Shown here: piece after piece, positions 17,446 to 27,400 of the stretch
How positions within the stretch are numbered: position 1 is the stretch's first letter
Layout: the number at the start of each line of letters is the position of its first letter
NCBI RefSeq assembly: GCF_009258225.1
Contig: NZ_CP043617.1
Coordinates: forward strand, 2,108,001 to 2,172,000
Source of the DNA: Sulfurimonas lithotrophica
Lineage (GTDB): Bacteria > Campylobacterota > Campylobacteria > Campylobacterales > Sulfurimonadaceae
DNA: 64,000 nt
Reading direction: 5' to 3'
Notes under the pieces: generated by a model
The model's input: the letters and a program-made list of their open reading frames with translations, nothing else
Told to the model about the DNA's origin: nothing
Database searches by the model: none
Made by a program: the position numbers and the translations under genes

Positions 17446-19456
17446 AATCTATAGGTATAGCAGGGCTTAAACCTGCCGTATTATGTAAAAAGTGACGGTG
17501 TTTTTCAAACTGGTCTATAATATCCGTAGCAATCACCTCTTCATCATATCCGTATATATCATAAGCTTTATTTCCGTCTTGTAAGTAAACTTCCGCTCTG
17601 GCATATTCATGTTGTTCTTGTGTCGGGTTTATAGATTCGGGAAAAGCATATTCGGGTGTATCGTATTTTTTGGCACGGACTTCATATATAAAGTCCATAT
17701 CTCCCGAATGTTCCGCTTTGAAAAAAGATACTGAATTTTTGTTATCGTGAATAATTTCAACATCCCAGTAATGTGTATTTAGTTCATCTTTTACAAGCTT
17801 CATAGCATTCATTACATCTTCGGAAATAAATCTTTTTGTCTCTTGCATCGAGGGATAACTGACTATCCTGCTTAAACGTGACTTCCATGTCCCGCTAATC
17901 TTTCCGTGCCTACCTGCGTTCATATGGTGTTGCAAACTCTCATAACGTGTGCTCTCCAGATGCAGAGCTCGGTAAAGTCCCCATGAAGCTATAAGCATTA
18001 TCACTGCAAAGGGTAAAGCTATGGTAATAGAAGCAGATTGTAAAGCTCCAAGACCGCCTGCCAGAAGTAAAGTTGCAGCTACTACACCCTCTAGCACAGC
18101 CCAAAATATACGTTGCCAGACAGGTGCTTCAAGTTTTGTTTTTGAAGCAATAGTATCAACTACCAATGAACCCGAATCTGAAGATGTAACAAAAAAAGTT
18201 ATAACTAATATCATTGCAACAACGGAGACAAAACTTGACATTGGAAAATGTTCCAAGAATTTAAAAAGTGCAGTTGAAACATCGGCAGATACTGCTTCGC
18301 TAAGCGCTACAAAACCATTGTTCATAATAGCATCCAAAGCAGTATTCCCAAAAACAGTCATCCAAATAAATGTAAATCCTACAGGAACAAACATAACACC
18401 AAAGACAAATTCACGAATAGTCCTACCGCGAGATACTCTAGCTATAAACATTCCGACAAAAGGAGCCCATGCTATCCACCAAGCCCAGTAAAATAAAGTC
18501 CATGAACTCATCCATTTTGTATCATTATACGCATACTGATTAAAAGTCATATATACAATATCAGATAGATAATTACCAATATTTTGCAGCCATGCATCTA
18601 GTAAAAAGAATGTAGGTCCGGCTAAAAGTACAAAAAGCAACAAACTAGCTGCCAAATATAGATTCAAGTTTGAGAGTTTTTTTATACCGCCTTCCAAACC
18701 AAGCACTACAGATACAGTAGCCATAGCAGTGATTATAGCTATTAATACTACTTGTACGCTCGTACTGATAGTTATATCAAAAAGATAATTTAGTCCTGCA
18801 TTTACCTGCATTACTCCAAGACCAAGAGATGTAGCTACCCCTAAGATGGTCCCAAGTACTGCTACCGTATCTACAGTGTGCCCTATAGAGCCGTAAATTT
18901 TTTTACCGACTAAAGGATAAAGTGCTGAACGCACAGAAAGCGGCAATCCATGACGAAAAGAAAAATAAGCTAAAACCAATCCCACAACTGCATAAATAGC
19001 CCAAGCATGAAATCCCCAATGAAAAAAAGTAATCTTCATAGCATCTTTAGCCGCTTGCATAGTTCCACCATCACCAATAGGCGGTGATGTATAATGCATA
19101 ACAGGTTCGGCTACACTCCAAAACATCAAACCTATCCCCATCCCTGCACTAAAAAGCATTGCAAACCATGACGAATAAGAAAAATTTGGTTTTGACTGAT
19201 CCGGTCCTAATTTAAAACGACCATATGGAGAGAGAGCTAAAAATAACACGAAAAAGGTAAAAACACCAACACTTAACATATATAACCAGCCGAACTTCTG
19301 GGCTATAAATTGTTTTATACTACTAAATATTTCACCTACATCCTGAGGGTCTATAACAGCAAAAACAACCATTATAAAAATAACTGCAACAGATGGATAA
19401 AATACCGGTTTTAATATAGTCGATTCTCTCGACTTACTGGCCTCTGATTCTTCCAT
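17444..19456 (-). CDS. BCCT-family betaine/choline transporter
   Basis: 670 residues with about 12 membrane helices. The family signature is present: SYSSWFAMLFSAGMGIGLMF followed by WSVAEPVMHY. FFHWGFHAWAIYAVVGL and the Trp-rich segment WTLFYWAWWIAWAPFVGMFI are the substrate-path helices of BCCT carriers. A soluble C-terminal tail of roughly 140 residues (from about 530) resembles the long regulatory tails of BetT-type osmosensing transporters. The substrate is most likely glycine betaine, choline or a related quaternary amine. The gene is monocistronic, divergent from the porin and preceded by AAGGGA. Confidence 0.9.
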   Translation of the reverse strand: MEESEASKSRESTILKPVFYPSVAVIFIMVVFAVIDPQDVGEIFSSIKQFIAQKFGWLYMLSVGVFTFFVLFLALSPYGRFKLGPDQSKPNFSYSSWFAMLFSAGMGIGLMFWSVAEPVMHYTSPPIGDGGTMQAAKDAMKITFFHWGFHAWAIYAVVGLVLAYFSFRHGLPLSVRSALYPLVGKKIYGSIGHTVDTVAVLGTILGVATSLGLGVMQVNAGLNYLFDITISTSVQVVLIAIITAMATVSVVLGLEGGIKKLSNLNLYLAASLLLFVLLAGPTFFLLDAWLQNIGNYLSDIVYMTFNQYAYNDTKWMSSWTLFYWAWWIAWAPFVGMFIARVSRGRTIREFVFGVMFVPVGFTFIWMTVFGNTALDAIMNNGFVALSEAVSADVSTALFKFLEHFPMSSFVSVVAMILVITFFVTSSDSGSLVVDTIASKTKLEAPVWQRIFWAVLEGVVAATLLLAGGLGALQSASITIALPFAVIMLIASWGLYRALHLESTRYESLQHHMNAGRHGKISGTWKSRLSRIVSYPSMQETKRFISEDVMNAMKLVKDELNTHYWDVEIIHDNKNSVSFFKAEHSGDMDFIYEVRAKKYDTPEYAFPESINPTQEQHEYARAEVYLQDGNKAYDIYGYDEEVIATDIIDQFEKHRHFLHNTAGLSPAIPID

Positions 19457-19575
19457 TTTGTATCCCTTTTATCGTGAACTACCTATCAGAGTATCAGATT
19501 CGAGCTTAAATACAAATTGAAAGTTAACTTCAGTTTAAGTCAATATTAACTACGATAGGAGGAAAAGGATTCCAA

Positions 19576-20778
19576 ATGAAACGCCCCAATAAATTCTTAA
19601 GTTTAAGCCTCAGTTTTCTTGCAACAAGTTGTTTTTTAGAAGCTTCTTCTAGTTATAACTCCATTAAAATAGGTGACTTTAGTTTAGGTGGAGCACTAAG
19701 AGTCAACTACGTAAATGACAGTTCAAAAACAGATACTGCAAATGCTTCAAAGGGGAGTCAAGGTATATTTGATTTGGATACTGCAAGAGTAAATATAGAC
19801 TATAAACATGATGATTTTTTAGGAAAGTTTGAGTATAGATGGTATCCAGGATTTGGAAATACACAAAACGGTACCAACTATAGTTTTATTCATACTGCAT
19901 GGCTGGGATATGCTATAAATAACACTGCTCATGTAGAGGTGGGTATCAACCGTGTTCCATTTGGTCCAACTGCTTATGGAGCATCTCAAAGTTGGTTTTT
20001 TGACCAACACTACTACGTAGGTCTTGCAGATGATATGGACTTGGGCGTAAAATTTAGCTCAACACTAAATAATATAAAATACGATTTAGCATACTACTAT
20101 GGTAGTGAGGATGACGGTATCGGTGCAGGAGGTGAGAGTACACGTTATGCTTATGACGTTGTTGATGATTTTCATGAAAAAAATCAGCTCTCAGCAAGAG
20201 TAATCTACTCTAGTAAGTTATGGGATAAAAAACAAGAATACGGTATATCATTACTATATTCACAACTCGAAGCTCAAACTCAAGGTGTGGATGATGGTTC
20301 AAGGTTTGCAGTGTCTGCTCATATGATAAACCGCTATAAAAACTTTACACTTACCACCCAATTAACAAGATATGAGATGAGTGTTGATGCAAATAACGAC
20401 TCCGTAGATGATGCACTAATCAAAATGGGTGGATTTAACTATGGTGAAGGGGTAGCTTCAGAAGCTTGGCTACCATCTGTTTCACTTAACTACAAAATAG
20501 ATACGCCAAATATAGAGTGGCTTGACTATGCACTGCCGTATATAGAGTATAGCAATATAATAAAAGATGAAGATACGTTTAACAACAGTTATATGTGGAT
20601 GATAGGTACTGCATTTGCAAGAGGAAACTGGTATATATATACGGACCTAGCTTTAGCAAACGGTAACTACTTTGTAGGACCTTATACAGGTTCGGACGGA
20701 GGGACTAATAACTTTGGTGCAAACAGTTCAAATGATTTAGAACATCGTCTTAATATCAATTTTGGATATTATTTTTAA
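19576..20778 (+). CDS. Outer-membrane porin, OprP/OprO-like
   Basis: 400 residues. A signal peptide (KFLSLSLSFLATSCFLEA) is followed by an antiparallel barrel pattern with FLGKFEYRWYPGF, VEVGINRVPFGPTAYGASQS and the terminal strand HRLNINFGYYF ending in Phe. The VGINRVPFG motif and overall length resemble phosphate-selective porin O/P family members. Unlike the porin at 34.5 kb, its upstream region has no phased GTAAY units. Divergence from a BCCT transporter suggests a small-solute role, but this is only a guess. GGAGGAAAAGG lies upstream of the start. The last 23 bases overlap the convergent AraC gene. Confidence 0.75.
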   Translation: MKRPNKFLSLSLSFLATSCFLEASSSYNSIKIGDFSLGGALRVNYVNDSSKTDTANASKGSQGIFDLDTARVNIDYKHDDFLGKFEYRWYPGFGNTQNGTNYSFIHTAWLGYAINNTAHVEVGINRVPFGPTAYGASQSWFFDQHYYVGLADDMDLGVKFSSTLNNIKYDLAYYYGSEDDGIGAGGESTRYAYDVVDDFHEKNQLSARVIYSSKLWDKKQEYGISLLYSQLEAQTQGVDDGSRFAVSAHMINRYKNFTLTTQLTRYEMSVDANNDSVDDALIKMGGFNYGEGVASEAWLPSVSLNYKIDTPNIEWLDYALPYIEYSNIIKDEDTFNNSYMWMIGTAFARGNWYIYTDLALANGNYFVGPYTGSDGGTNNFGANSSNDLEHRLNINFGYYF

Positions 20779-21661
20779 GGATATATGCCTTTGGAGATAA
20801 ACCAAACATTCTGGAAAACTCTCTGCTAAACTGCGAGGGAGATTCATACCCTACTTGAAATGCGGCTTCACTTATTTCAATATCTTTTAAAAGTAAAAGT
20901 TGTTTCGCTTCTTCAAGTCTAAGGTTTTTTTGAAACTGAATAGGCGACATCGTTGTTATGGTTTTAAAGTGCTGGTACAGCGATGACTCACTCATATCTA
21001 CACTATATGCCAACTCTTTTATATTTAACTTTTCATCAAAGTTTTCTTTGATTTGCGATATAACTTTTGTTATTTTATTTGAGGTAGTTCCCGCTTGTGA
21101 AAACTTTCTTAAAAAAGTTCCGCCTTTACTTTTAACCAAATTATAAAGTATCTCCTTGACCAAAAGCGGTGAAAGATACTCAATATCCTCTTTTGGTCTT
21201 TTAAGAAGCATGATAAACCTATGAATAGACTCGTACAGTTCAATATCCATATCACCGAAGTACAAACCTTTTTGCGCATTTTTATCTAGTTTTTCCTCAT
21301 GTGGTTTTAAAGTTTTTAGAAGTTCATATATATCTTCTAAAGAGAATTTTACTCTAAGCGACATATACGGTTTATCTTCTGATGCCTCTAAAATTTTCAT
21401 TTTAGCAGGTAGATGCGTAGAGGATATCAAATACTCTTCATTATCATAACTAAGTGTTTCATCTCCAAAACCAACAGCTTTATGCCCTTGCAAAATAACA
21501 CAAAGCGATGGCTCATACAAGATGTTTATCTGCTGGGTTGGAGATTTTGAGAAGAAAAAATCAAGATTTGAAATCTCACTTTGAACATCGCCTTCTAGTG
21601 GATATGTTGCACTTAAAAAATCAATCATTTCAGATCTTAACTTTTCTAAATTGCTATGCAT
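20756..21661 (-). CDS. AraC-family transcriptional regulator
   Basis: 301 residues. The N-terminal AraC-type sensing region (about 1-190) contains LYEPSLCVILQGHKAV. The C-terminal double helix-turn-helix (about 195-300) contains LNIKELAYSVDMSESSLYQH, FKTITTMSPIQFQKNLRLEEA and the signature FQVGYESPSQFSREFSRMFG. ATG 21661 is preferred to the in-frame ATG at 21673 because GGAGGG lies just before the former. It is divergent from the cyclophilin-like and pirin genes and probably controls them. Its 3' end overlaps the convergent porin gene by 23 bases. Confidence 0.9.
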   Translation of the reverse strand: MHSNLEKLRSEMIDFLSATYPLEGDVQSEISNLDFFFSKSPTQQINILYEPSLCVILQGHKAVGFGDETLSYDNEEYLISSTHLPAKMKILEASEDKPYMSLRVKFSLEDIYELLKTLKPHEEKLDKNAQKGLYFGDMDIELYESIHRFIMLLKRPKEDIEYLSPLLVKEILYNLVKSKGGTFLRKFSQAGTTSNKITKVISQIKENFDEKLNIKELAYSVDMSESSLYQHFKTITTMSPIQFQKNLRLEEAKQLLLLKDIEISEAAFQVGYESPSQFSREFSRMFGLSPKAYILKNNIQN

Positions 21662-21794
21662 TTTACCCTCCATATAGATAAGCAGTATTATATACTATTT
21701 ATACTCATCCTACAAAACTTCAAATACTATATATATTTGGATAATCAGGCATCTTTAATGGATTTTTATTATATTAATATACTGAAACTTAGTT

Positions 21795-21800
21795 TATAAT
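21795..21800 (+). promoter_or_regulatory. -10 element of a leaderless transcript
   Basis: A perfect TATAAT ends 6 bases before the ATG of the cyclophilin-like gene and no Shine-Dalgarno is present, so transcription should begin at or beside the start codon. The rest of the 21662-21806 gap is AT-rich and shows no other clear element. Confidence 0.55.
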
Positions 21801-21806
21801 GTTGAG

Positions 21807-22211
21807 ATGTTAAAATTTATATTTCTTATTTTACTTACATTTAATTTGGTTGCTGATGGAAAGGAAAAAAGTATGCAAATCACGATAGAAAGCAATGGTG
21901 AAAAAACTATTTTTGAGCTAAATGATTCAGATGCGGCAAAAGAACTTTACACTCAACTTCCACTTAATATAGATGTGGAAAATTTTGGAAGTAATGAAAA
22001 GATATTTTATCCGCCAAAAAAACTATCTACGTCTAATACACCGCCAGCTAATGCAAAAAACGGAACTCTTGCATATTATGCGCCTTGGGGAGACGTAGTT
22101 ATGTTTTATAAAGACTTTGGAGCTGCTAAAGGGTTATATGAACTTGGTAGCTGCATAAGTGCTTGTGAGAATATAAAAAATATGTCAGGTACTATAAATA
22201 TACATAAGTAA
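21807..22211 (+). CDS. Exported cyclophilin-like fold protein
   Basis: 134 residues. A short signal peptide (FIFLILLTFNLVA) is followed by a domain of about 110 residues with QITIESNGEKTIFELND, NAKNGTLAYYAPWGDVVMFY and GLYELGSC. These match the small bacterial cyclophilin-like family, which has a cyclophilin fold without proven isomerase activity. Two Cys near the C-terminus (SCISAC) could form a disulfide in the periplasm. It is followed 11 bases later by the pirin gene and so is probably in an operon with it under the divergent AraC regulator. Confidence 0.75.
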   Translation: MLKFIFLILLTFNLVADGKEKSMQITIESNGEKTIFELNDSDAAKELYTQLPLNIDVENFGSNEKIFYPPKKLSTSNTPPANAKNGTLAYYAPWGDVVMFYKDFGAAKGLYELGSCISACENIKNMSGTINIHK

Positions 22212-22222
22212 AAGGATAAAAC

Positions 22223-22957
22223 ATGCTATTACATAAATCAAAATCAGACCAACAAATTCAACATCTTTTTAATAACAGTTTTACTGAGAACAAACCCATA
22301 CCATTTCCTGAACATAATAAACACTATGCATATTCAAGCCTATTTTATTGGGCTCATTTAGTAGCTCATGAGAGTGCTGAATTTCCTCTACACGGGCATA
22401 AAGGTTTTGAGATAATGACCTTTGTTCTTAAGGGTTCTTTAGAACACTTTGATACGGCTACAAATGTATGGACACCAATTAAACAGGGTGGTTTTCAAAT
22501 TATTCAAGCAGGAAGTGGCGTCATGCATTCTGAACGTATAGTCAAAGGATCTGAAGTATTTCAAATATGGTTCGATCCAGATTTTTCAAAAACACTTAAA
22601 ACAGACCCAAGCTATCAAGACTATACTGAAGATAATCTAAGCATAGATAATGCTGAAAATGTTAAAGCTATTGAATATATCGGGACAAAAAGTGACATTG
22701 AACATCAAACTGCTGATATAAGCATACGTAGAGAGTTTTTTCAAAAAGGAACTTATACTAAAAAAACAGGTATATCATATGTATATTCTATTTATGTTAT
22801 GGAGGGCGAAGGCAGCATAAATAAAAAATCTGTAGTACAAGATGATTTTGTAGTTATCGACGATACATCTTCTTTTGTTGTAGATGCAAAAGACGAGCTG
22901 GAGTTATTTATTATAAAGTCTCCAAAAGTGCTTCCCTACCCTAGAGTTAAAATATAA
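22223..22957 (+). CDS. Pirin-family protein
   Basis: 244 residues, bicupin. The N-terminal cupin has the pirin metal-site pattern FPLHGHKGFEIMTFVLKG and later GSGVMHSERI, giving the three His and one Glu that bind iron. The second cupin lies at about 170-240 and is shorter. Bacterial pirins are redox-related metalloproteins, some with quercetinase activity; no specific substrate is visible. AAAGGAT precedes the start. It is the second gene of the presumed operon with the cyclophilin-like gene, and its end faces the MarR gene. Confidence 0.88.
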   Translation: MLLHKSKSDQQIQHLFNNSFTENKPIPFPEHNKHYAYSSLFYWAHLVAHESAEFPLHGHKGFEIMTFVLKGSLEHFDTATNVWTPIKQGGFQIIQAGSGVMHSERIVKGSEVFQIWFDPDFSKTLKTDPSYQDYTEDNLSIDNAENVKAIEYIGTKSDIEHQTADISIRREFFQKGTYTKKTGISYVYSIYVMEGEGSINKKSVVQDDFVVIDDTSSFVVDAKDELELFIIKSPKVLPYPRVKI

Positions 22958-22968
22958 ACTAAAAGATT

Positions 22969-23412
22969 TTATTCTAATTTGTCTAAAGAGAGATGCACCT
23001 TTTGAAGTAACTCTAAAAGCTTCTTAGCTTCATCTTTATCCAAATCTTTAATAATCTCTTGGTTTACTTCTTGAGCACAGGCAATAGTTTTTTTTGCCAA
23101 TGATACTCCGCTATGGGTTAAAACCAGATGCTTTTTTCTTTTGTCCTCTGTTGATTTTACCCTTTTAATCAAACCCTTTGATTCGAGTCTATCTATAAGC
23201 CTTGTAATACTTGCTTCATCACCGTTAACATATTTAAGCATCTCTTTTTGAGTTTTTACATTGTTTTTATATAGATTCACAAGGATACTAAACTGTAAAT
23301 GTGTCGCATCATAAATTTTCAACCTGCTCTCCATCATCCTTTTTATATTTGTAAATATAATATTGAAGTGGTAGCCGTAAGATTCTGATAAATTAAATTC
23401 CTCTTTTTTCAT
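22969..23412 (-). CDS. MarR-family transcriptional regulator
   Basis: 147 residues from ATG 23412. The winged helix has HLQFSILVNLYKNNVKTQKE, DEASITRLIDRLESKGLIKR and the wing STEDKRKKHLVLT, which is the MarR DNA-binding core. An in-frame TTG at 23430 is less likely, because TATAAT lies at 23424-23419 on the same strand, exactly 7 bases upstream of the ATG; this points to a leaderless transcript. The divergent intergenic region holds two 17-bp palindromes, so self-repression and control of the SDR gene are likely. Confidence 0.88.
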   Translation of the reverse strand: MKKEEFNLSESYGYHFNIIFTNIKRMMESRLKIYDATHLQFSILVNLYKNNVKTQKEMLKYVNGDEASITRLIDRLESKGLIKRVKSTEDKRKKHLVLTHSGVSLAKKTIACAQEVNQEIIKDLDKDEAKKLLELLQKVHLSLDKLE

Positions 23413-23440
23413 AAGAAAATTATAACACAATAAACTAAAT

Positions 23441-23457
23441 ACTTGTCTTTAACAAGT
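23441..23457. promoter_or_regulatory. MarR operator candidate 1
   Basis: ACTTGTCTTTAACAAGT is an inverted repeat of ACTTG-N7-CAAGT. It lies just upstream of the marR -10 element. The same 17-bp architecture recurs at 23478, with centres 37 bp apart. Confidence 0.7.
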
Positions 23458-23477
23458 TTTAAGATTTTTACTAATAT

Positions 23478-23494
23478 ACTTGCATACAACAAGT
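23478..23494. promoter_or_regulatory. MarR operator candidate 2
   Basis: ACTTGCATACAACAAGT again has the form ACTTG-N7-CAAGT, extended by one flanking T-A pair. It sits 18 bases before the SDR start codon and would block ribosome loading or promoter clearance of that gene when bound. Confidence 0.7.
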
Positions 23495-23512
23495 AAATAA
23501 AAAGGAGCAAAA

Positions 23513-24256
23513 ATGTCTAAGAAAAATGTACTTATAACAGGTGGAGCAAGAGGTATAGGAGCTGCAACTGCAAAAGAACTTGGAGCTCAAGGGTATAGAG
23601 TATTTATAAACTATGTAAACTCTACACAAGTGGCAAACGAGTTAGTAGATGAAATAAATTCAAACGGCGGGGAAGCATATGCTATTCAAGCTGATGTCAG
23701 AGTTGACACGCAAGTTGAAAGTATGTTTGATGATATTGAATCTAAATACGGCGGTGTAGATATTTTGGTATCAAACGCAAACATGAACTTTACTCAAAAA
23801 CCTTTTGTTGAGCAAACTTGGGATGAGTTTTCTCAAAAACTAAATGATGAGATGCATGCGGCATACGTATCTGCTAAATATGCAACAACTTCTATGATAA
23901 AGAAAAAATTCGGTCGTTTGGTGTTTATATCTAGTACTTTGTCCGAGAGTCCTGCACCTAGTTTTATAGCTCACGGTTCAGCCAAAGGGGCACTTGATAC
24001 TTTTAGTAAATATCTTGCACAAGAGTTAGGAGCTCATGGGATTACATCAAATATCATTGCACCGGGATTGGTACTAACGGATGCAACAAGCCAAGCACCA
24101 GATGAATTTAAAGAATTCATACGTTCTATGACACCTACTCAGACAATCTCAAAACCTGAAGATGTGGCAAATGCTATAAGCTTTCTTGTTAAGGATGAAA
24201 GTGCCCAAGTTACGGGAGCTTATCTATCTGTAAGCGGTGGGGCTTATCTATCATAA
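23513..24256 (+). CDS. SDR-family NAD(P)H oxidoreductase
   Basis: 247 residues, classical short-chain dehydrogenase/reductase. The cofactor motif is VLITGGARGIGAATAKELG, and the structural motif is VSNANMN in place of NNAG. The active-site region holds SSTLSE with the YxxxK position replaced by HGSAKGALD, so the usual catalytic Tyr appears to be His. A C-terminal glycine-rich stretch TGAYLSVSGGAYLS follows. It resembles FabG-like reductases, but the altered NNAG and Tyr positions argue against a standard ketoreductase role. AAAGGAG precedes the start. It is divergent from marR with shared operators. Confidence 0.85.
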   Translation: MSKKNVLITGGARGIGAATAKELGAQGYRVFINYVNSTQVANELVDEINSNGGEAYAIQADVRVDTQVESMFDDIESKYGGVDILVSNANMNFTQKPFVEQTWDEFSQKLNDEMHAAYVSAKYATTSMIKKKFGRLVFISSTLSESPAPSFIAHGSAKGALDTFSKYLAQELGAHGITSNIIAPGLVLTDATSQAPDEFKEFIRSMTPTQTISKPEDVANAISFLVKDESAQVTGAYLSVSGGAYLS

Positions 24257-24267
24257 ATAAAAAATTT

Positions 24268-24293
24268 GTACAGTGAGAATTTTCTCGTTGTAC
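24268..24293. terminator. Hairpin after the SDR gene
   Basis: GTACAGTGAGAA and TTCTCGTTGTAC can form a 12-bp stem with two G-U wobbles. No T tract follows, so termination strength is uncertain. Confidence 0.5.
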
Positions 24294-24374
24294 ATGACTA
24301 TTTTGTTCAATAATCTACTGTTTTAGTAACAAAATGAAATATCTAGTGTGTATACTATTCTTAATATGATTTGG

Positions 24375-24380
24375 TATAAT
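24375..24380 (+). promoter_or_regulatory. -10 element upstream of cas9
   Basis: TATAAT lies 45 bases before the cas9 ATG in an AT-rich gap (24294-24425) with no convincing -35 hexamer. A Shine-Dalgarno AGGAAA precedes the start codon, so this transcript has a normal leader. Confidence 0.45.
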
Positions 24381-24425
24381 AATGTGAATTATTATTATAT
24401 ATTTTATAAATATTAGGAAACATTA

Positions 24426-27400
24426 ATGAAGAGAGTATTGGGTTTAGATATAGGTGTTGCAAGTATAGGCTTTTCATTAATAGATGTGTTGGAAAAAGAT
24501 GGAAAAACTGAATTTAATAATCTTACAACAAATAGTATTATTTTTGATGTTCCAGAACTTGCAGAAGAGAGACGTAAAGGGCGTTCTTCGAGAAGATTGA
24601 ACGATAGAAAAAGCAGAAGAAAACAACATATACGTAATTTATTCTTTGAACATGGTTTAACAGATAAATCTTTTGTTACTGAGCCAAGTAGTTACTTGAA
24701 TACTTTAGATGTAGAGAGTGATGTTTATATTCTAAGAGAAAAGGCATTACATCAAGATTTATCTAAAGCAGAGTTTATCAAAGCACTTTATAGCATAACT
24801 ACAAGGCGTGGGTATTCAAATCAATTTGAATCGACCGAGCAAGATGAAAATAGTGCAAAAGAAAATGAAAAAATCAATGGCTCCATAAGTAAAAACATAC
24901 AGCTAATCAAAGAAAAAGGTTTCATCCTCCCTACTGAACTTTTAACATATAGACGTACTCAAAAAGAAGAACTTGGATACCAAAACATTCCTGTACGCAA
25001 TAAAGGCGGTAATTATACAAATTCACTCAATAGAAAACTCCATGAAGATGAATTAAAAATCGTAATTTTCAGTCAAAAAGATAATAGAAATATTTTTGCA
25101 AGTGAAGAGAAATGTGAAAAGTTTTATATCGCGGTAAGAGATGTAATGATGGAACAACGACCGCTTAAAAGTTTTGAAGATATGGTTGCATATTGCAGTT
25201 ATTTTGACAAATATCACGAAACACCGCAAAAGAGAATGTCTCTTTCAAGTATTTACAATATAGAACTCACTTTAAAACAATCTCTCAGCAATTATAAAAC
25301 TATGGATAAAAAAAGTGGTGAGATAATTTCTTTGTCAAAAAAGCAAATTGATGAGGTGGTTGCAAAATGGGTTAATGAGCCGACAAGCGATAAGATCACA
25401 TTTGCAAATATTTTTACAAAAACAAGTTTGAAAAACTGTAAACTTAATGATGTTGGTGGAAGTGCAGAAGTACTGAACATCAAAGGATTTAGAGAACTAT
25501 CTGCTATTTTCAAGCAGTATAATGTGGATTTTTATACTGAGCATAGAGATTTTTTTGAAAAAGCACTTCTTATTTTGAGTTACTATAAAAATATTTCTAA
25601 AAGAGTTGAAGAGTTACAAAAATCTTTTACTGGAAAATTGGAGCCAAAAGATGAATTCATTAATGAAGTTGCAAAAGTATCTTCCATAGATGGATTCGGT
25701 TCTTTTTCAGTTCGTTTTGCAAAAATGGTTTTAGAAAAAATGGAACAGGGGAATTCATTTTCGGAGGCTCTTGAGAGTTTGGGTTATTTTGATAAATATC
25801 TTGGTATGCCAGCTTATGATTACTTACCACCGTTTAACCCTACACAAGCAGATATAAAATGGTTAAAAGAGAATCTCTCTTACTTTGATACAAAGCATCT
25901 GTACTATAAAGCAAACAGTTCAAAAACAGTTGAACGAATTATCTCGGTAATGAGAAAACTTATCAATGACATAATAAAAAAATATGGGAAAATTGATGAG
26001 ATAGCGATAGAAGGTGGAAAAGAGCTTAACAGTAAAAAAGAAGAAGATAAAATTAAAGAAAACCAAAAAGACGATAAAAAGATCAACGATGAGGCAAAAA
26101 ATCTTTTAAAAGACAAGAATATCAAAGATTATGATAACCCTACAAAAGTTAGAAAAGCTAAAATGCTTATTGAACAAAAATATAAATGTCTTTACAGCAA
26201 CGAACCGCTAACCCTCAAAGAGGCATTAGATGAAGAAGAATGTGAAATTGAACATTTTATTCCACGTTCCCATTTTTGGAACAACTCTCAAAAAAACACC
26301 ATTCTCGTCCTTAAAAAGCATAATCAAAACAAAACTGATGTACCACCTATGGAGTATCTAAAACAGATAGGAAAGTGGGAAGATTATAAAGCAGCTGTTC
26401 ATAACAGCTCGATGAAAGAGAGTAAAAAAGATTGGCTCACAAATGAAGAAAAAATAGAAGCTATTTTTGATCAAGATACTAATGTTTTTCTAGCAAACTA
26501 TCTAAATGATACACGTTCAAGTATAAAGATTATCAAAAACTACCTTGAACATTATCTCTATCCTAAAACGAATCGTTACGGAAAAGATGAACAAAGCAAT
26601 GTACGGGTTGTGAGTGCAAAAGCAATTAATGAACTAAAACATATTTGGGGAATCAAGGAACTAATTACCTCAGAAGATACAGGAAAAAAAGACAGAACGA
26701 CTAACTATCATCACAGTATAGATGCTTTAACAGTTGCTTTGTGTGATAAAAAAGGGATGTTTGCTTTACATAACTTTTTCAAACAAAAAGAAAATAAGTT
26801 TAAAACAAAAGCTATGAAAGAGAATGTTTCCAAGAATGTTCCTTTTACAAGTGAAGGGGAAACTCTACACTCTTTCTGTAGTCATTTAGTGGAAAAATAT
26901 AAGAACAATGAACTCTATGTATGTCCATATAACAAGATTAAGACAAATAAAAAAGGTTTTAAAGATGGAAACAAAAAGCTTGTAGTGGCACAAAATTCTA
27001 AAGGGGTTAAACAGCTTCAAGAATTAAAAAATATCAGCTTACTTCCTTATGACCTTCTTCAGGAGAAGAAACAGCTAAAAGTGACAGATAGAACAGATGA
27101 GGGTGTAAGAATGTGTGTTCAAGAAATTGTATCGCAACTTGATATTTTTAAACAAAAAGGGATTAGAGAGGCTTTACCAAAATATGGCGAATTTTTGATT
27201 GCAAAAAGGGCAGAAGAAGAAAAATTTAGTGTACTAGAAAAAGAGCTTGTGAATAAACAAAAAGCTGATAAAAAGAAAGAAGATGTGGAACTTTCTAAGC
27301 AGATAGATGAGATAAAATCACAACTTCAATCCGTTAGAGATGAAATAGCGTTTTCAAATTGTTATTTTGTAACGAAAAATGGAACCAAACAGATTGTTAA

